NCBI GenBank assembly: GCA_004794655.1 | Contig: SMMW01000022.1 | Location: 558,001-622,000 of the forward strand | Source: Marisa cornuarietis | Taxonomy: Eukaryota; Mollusca; Gastropoda; Architaenioglossa; Ampullariidae | Direction of reading: 5' to 3' | DNA: 64,000 bases | Shown: piece after piece, positions 60,073 through 64,000 of the stretch | Numbering within the stretch: the first letter of the stretch is position 1 | How the letters are laid out: each line of letters opens with the position of its first letter | Translations under genes and position numbers: made by a program | Notes under the pieces: model-generated | Database searches by the model: none | Told to the model about the DNA's origin: nothing | The model's input: the letters and a program-made list of their open reading frames with translations, nothing else

Positions 60073-60426
60073 GTGAGTAGAGTGACTTCGTTTTCTTGTT
60101 GTCATTCACTCTGTCCACTTCCCATTCTTTAATGTCGATGATTTTCTCGATGCATCTTCTGTCTCGCGACCGGCTGGGATTTGTCGGCTTAGAATTTAGA
60201 AAATCGAAATTTGTCACGCACTTATACTAGCCAGTTGGAGTGCAAAAAGAATTTTGTTTTCTTCAAACTTAAAAACTGGAAGTCAGTTCTAGCTTGCGGA
60301 TTATTGCGTGTGCGTGTGAATGACCTGCAACCACAAAGTCCTAACTCAAAAATTGAGATTAATTTTTTTAAAAGAATTAGCAGGTTTCTTTTGCTACCAC
60401 AATTGTCCTTTTAGTTGTAAAATTGA

Positions 60427-60915
60427 GTGAGTTATACAGGTTTGAAGAGTGTGGTTACGATAGCGGCCATTTTGAGTAAACCATGTTTAGTTTTTCCTGG
60501 AATCCCACAAGGTTGTTCCTTAGCAACGTGTACTTCAAATAGTGTCAATAGTACTATATTTTGCATAATGATAAAACACACCAAGCTACATCTACATAAA
60601 GTCTGTCGACACTTTTTAAAGAGATATGGTACCAAGGAGAGTTTGAATTTCGTCATTTTTATGCGGAAATCGGGATTTTATCGCCGTGGTAGACATCGAG
60701 TAAAATGTTTGTTAACACCATTTTTCAATTGTTTTAACAAAACAGTATTTCTGCCTGTTAGTATTTCTAACCCTGACCAAGCATTTCAATTTAACAAAAA
60801 AGGGAAACTGCACAAAGTTAACCCTAATCACTTTTCCGGACCTCTACTTCAAAACTGCTGCGTGCGAGTTCAGACTCATTTCGTGGTGTATGTGCAGCGA
60901 TTAAACCGTCGATAA
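60427..60915 (+). other. unexplained 162-codon open frame in a lin-28 intron
   Basis: ATG-to-stop frame of 162 codons. Unlike most long frames in the window it is not built on a simple repeat; it is rich in Phe, Asn, Lys and Cys. I recognise no domain, signal peptide or clear membrane segment, and there is no obvious promoter or polyadenylation context of its own. The region is AT-rich, which makes chance frames encoding Phe/Lys/Asn likely. It may be chance, or a decayed fragment of a mobile element. Confidence 0.12.
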
Positions 60916-62060
60916 GTACCAGGGCAGGACTATACCCCCCGAATTCTCTCTATCCCGCGCAATGCAAATGTTGAATGAGGAAAATTAGTACGTAATGTCT
61001 AATAAGAACTTATCATTTGAGAGACCAGATAGTGGACAGCACGCGGGTGGAGGGAAGGCTGTCCAGATTTTGTGTTGTTCAGATTTTGTTCTGAGAAACC
61101 AACGTCGGAGGGTCACTAGCAGTAACCCTCACAGTCAACCTACACCGCTGATATAAGATCCTGCCCCAACTGCGACTTTTCCCAGCGAGTTGGTCATGCC
61201 CAAAGTCTTTTTACTGCTTCTTTAAGTATTATGAACCTCAAACCCTAACCTAACTAATGCTAACTTATGAAGTAGGTGTACACTTCTTGATCTAAAGAGC
61301 TTTAATAATGTGAAAAACACAAAGCCAATACGCATATTAAGGTGGGTGTTGTATTATTCTTTTTATTACAATAATCTAAACCTGATGAGGATCAAACTAA
61401 TTGCTTGCAAATAATGATCTCAGAAAGAAGGTAACATTTAAACTTGCCACGTGTGTGTGTGTGTCTGTGAAAAATGAGGGGCTTTCGTTTAGATCGGTGT
61501 GGCAACATCAAATCAACATCAAGCAGTTCTCTTAGTGCCGTGCGCAAATCAGAAAACGGGACGAGCGTATTTTAATTGACATCAGTAAAGACCGATTTGA
61601 AGAGAAGTTCTGAGCCTGACGGTCGCTTCCAGTTACCTGCTCTTACTGAAGAAGTAATTTTACATAGCGGATAGCAGAAACAAAGAAAAGCAAGGTGTGA
61701 CTTAGCCTGCATAATGCGCGAAAGAGACCAGCGCGGTTTCTCTGTGTCTATCTTTTCCAGCCGATAAAAGATTTAACAGCTGCTACTATCGTCAACATCT
61801 TTCTTCCTGAGTGAGGAGACTGGACAGGAGAGGTTATCACTCACTTGAACCGTAGATGTACAATATCTTATTAAAATAAATGCAAAACAATAAGCTTAAT
61901 TAAATCATTTTAACCAGCTTAAGACAACACTTAGTTGACTTGTTTCTTTGTTCTTGCTCGCAATACTTTATGCACTTAAATGTCTCCGTCTTTACGTGTG
62001 GCGTTGAGTATAATCTACAGTCCACACAGCTTCTCTCAGTAATACACTGGCGTGCCCTCT

Positions 62061-62434
62061 CAATAGTCGATAGATACCGTGACCTCGCTTACATCCTCAA
62101 TAACCGATAGATACCAAGACATCGCTTTTATCCCTCGATAACCGATAGATACCAAGACATCGCTTTTATCCCTCGATAACCGATAGATACCAAGACATCG
62201 CTCATATAACCCAATAACCGATAGATACCAAAACATCGCTTTTATCCTCAATTACCGATCGATACCGAGACCTCGCTTATATCCCTAAAAAACGATGGAT
62301 ACCGCGGCCTCGCTCATATCCCTCAATAACTGATAGATATCGTGACCTCGCTCATATCCCTCAATAACTGATAGATATCGTGACCTCGCTCATATCCCTC
62401 AATAACCGATAGGTACCGTGACCTCGCTTACATG
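62061..62434. repeat. 37-38-bp minisatellite, about ten units
   Basis: About ten units built on CAATAACCGATAGATACC, then (G/A)(T/A)GAC(C/A)TCGCT(T/C), then ATATCCCT. Two units near 62320-62395 are identical, while earlier units differ by several substitutions. On the minus strand the array reads as MSWYLSVI-type repeats, which produces the apparent proteins ending near 62060 and 62361. It lies in the lin-28 intron after the second cold-shock exon. Confidence 0.9.
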
Positions 62435-63767
62435 CATGCGCAGACAGCTGACAGGGATGAGGAGCTCGACAGTGCAATCCTTCGGTCAGATAACGCAAGA
62501 AAGTGGGTGCTACCCTGGTCACCAACCACAACATTCGGACAACCCGACGTTTTGACAGGAAATTGCTTAACGGTCTCAACAAAACTTGTACAAAGTGGCT
62601 GCCATAAGGTCTCGTACCCGAATGGCCGCAAAGCCAGTGCACAGTAAGTGGTTCGTTGTGTCTGTGGAGTGATAGGTGGAACCTCCACCCATTCTTATCT
62701 GCTTTGGGGGAGAAGAGGTGGTGGTGGGTGGGGTAGGAAGGGTTGTCTAAGCATGTGTCACTTTCAAGACGAATTTTCGATCGGGCGGCTATCTTGTGTG
62801 ATGTTGATGTAACACACGAACCCCAAGCGGTCAGCTTCTCCAGCTCGACCCCGTACCCTCTCCCTCCCACACACACTCACACACAAGGAACAAAGCTTCT
62901 GACCAAATCCATAGTTTAAACAAGTTCATTAAAATTGCTTTTAGTTTTTTTCTGAATTCTTTAGCATTCTCCATTACAAAGTCTGCGCATATGCCCTGCA
63001 TGTGTGGGGCTCCAACAAAGTGACTAGAGTAGCGGAAATGACCTACTCAAACAACTCTAACATTAGTTCAGAGTGTTATTACGGGTGATACGTGCTTGTA
63101 TGAGTGTGCCTTAATAAATATCTGCTTAAATTAGTCCCTCCCCTCCTTCTGTCCCCAGCGGGTTTAAGGATAAAAAGAATACCTTAATGCATGTGTACAA
63201 AATTGTGTAACCTGACTAACCTAGTGAGCAGTTGGTTCTAGACGTAGAGCCAGTGAGTATGAAGGGCGGGGGGTTGCTGTGATCAGTATGCAACATGCTA
63301 CGGAGGGGCTCGTGTCGGTGCAGCAGGGTAAAGCAAGTGGGCCTGGTGCCAGCCACAAGCTCCTTGCCAAAGGTGACTCGTTAGATGTTGCTTTCACCAT
63401 CGTAATGCTCCCTCGCGGCGGTTTATTGTTGATTTAATGATGATGACTTTGTGCTGAGTGTCTATGCTTCCCTCAGCTTGAGAGAAAGAAAGAGAGAGAG
63501 AGAAGAGGGAGGCTAGCAGGAGGGTAGACTGGCGACTTGTGCAACGCAATACATCACATTATGCACAGTATGCACCGTGTGGTGTAACAGCCTATCAGCA
63601 GAGCGCGTGTGCGACTGTGCATCGCCCGACCTCGTCATTGATCTCTTCGCTCATTGGCTGCTTCCTTTGAGCACTCGACAGCCTGCCTCTCTTTCTCTCT
63701 TTCACCCTCCCTCTCTCTCTCTTTGCCATCACATTCTTACAGTCCTCAAACCGCTTCTTTTCGTTTT

Positions 63768-63770
63768 GTA

Positions 63771-63808
<38 letters not shown>
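63768..63808. repeat. (TG)n-(AG)n microsatellite
   Basis: About 11 TG units running into about nine AG units, the same compound architecture as the tract in front of lin-28. Confidence 0.95.
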
Positions 63809-64000
63809 TAAAGTAGTCGCGACTGGTTTACGACTGAAGATGCCACCGGGCAAGTAACGTCTAGCACTGCCTGTGGCCAAAGACGTTTTCTCCTACGTCA
63901 TGAGATGTTAATTTGTACCTGGTCTTGCGATGTCAGCATCCCTGAGGCAAGGGCATGGCGCCTACCTGTGTAACGAGTCCGTGGCGGGAGGGAGGAAGGG

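Larger units (their letters stand above)
60073..64000 (+). other. start of the next lin-28 intron, running off the window
   Basis: Begins with the consensus GTGAGT donor after the second cold-shock exon. The zinc-knuckle exons expected next (C-x2-C-x4-H-x4-C, twice) were not found before the window ends, so this intron is at least 3.9 kb if no exon was missed. It contains an unexplained 162-codon open frame at 60427-60915, a ten-copy minisatellite at 62061-62434, a pyrimidine-rich acceptor-like site at 63158, and a TG/AG microsatellite at 63768-63808. Confidence 0.7.

Noticed and set aside
61162..61200. CPNCDFSQRVGHA reading on the + strand, at first sight a lin-28 zinc knuckle after the second cold-shock exon.
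   Set aside because: Lin-28 knuckles are C-x2-C-x4-H-x4-C. Here the His is seven residues after the second Cys and no fourth ligand follows, and there is no second knuckle nearby.
62061..62434. Possible CRISPR-like array.
   Set aside because: Units are head-to-tail and degenerate with no unique spacers, in an animal intron. It is a minisatellite.
62361..62876. 171-codon minus-strand frame.
   Set aside because: Its C-terminal end is the minisatellite at 62061-62434 and the rest shows no domain.
63131..63210. Pyrimidine-rich acceptor (TCTGTCCCCAG) at 63158 that would splice in phase from the lin-28 donor at 60072.
   Set aside because: The resulting tail (about 17 residues, then a stop) has no zinc knuckle and would give a cold-shock-only protein. 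It is kept only as a possible alternative terminal exon.

Overview
The window is animal nuclear DNA: very low gene density, GT-AG introns, many microsatellites, minisatellites and tRNA-derived SINE-like elements, and no operon-like packing. The one gene I can name is lin-28 on the + strand, the conserved RNA-binding protein that blocks let-7 microRNA maturation. Its cold-shock-domain residues look lophotrochozoan, most likely from a mollusc. That is my reading of the protein from memory, not a database result.

Layout. 1-40,158: largely non-coding. It holds SINE-like copies (near 2.1, 5.2, 10.2, 12.45, 15.1, 27.75, 33.4-33.7 and 35.5 kb), minisatellites (13.0 and 34.4 kb), CpG-rich promoter-like clusters (10.8 and 22.2 kb), a possible first exon at 30,287 (+), and a broken coding remnant at 32,937-33,297 (-). 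40,159-60,072: the 5' part of lin-28, with a proposed 37-nt first coding exon (40,159-40,195), a 174-bp intron, the exon with the first half of the cold-shock domain (40,370-40,488), a 19.4-kb intron, and the exon with the second half (59,900-60,072). 60,073-64,000: the next lin-28 intron, with a ten-copy minisatellite at 62.1-62.4 kb. The two CCHC zinc knuckles are not in this window, so lin-28 must continue beyond its right edge.

The three lin-28 exons join in phase (1, then 0, then leaving phase 2) to give about 109 residues: a short acidic/polar start, an eight-glycine run, a complete cold-shock domain, and a basic linker that should lead into the zinc knuckles. Almost all other long open frames are by-products of CT/GT/CAT repeats or lack protein-like composition. 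I found no CRISPR array, no bacterial-type system, no intact transposase or reverse transcriptase, and no confident RNA gene. The most useful unexplained items are the unidentified broken coding remnant at 33 kb, the promoter-plus-exon candidate at 30.2 kb, the promoter-like cluster at 22.2 kb, the SINE with apparent target-site duplication at 5.1 kb, and the hairpin at 49.1 kb.
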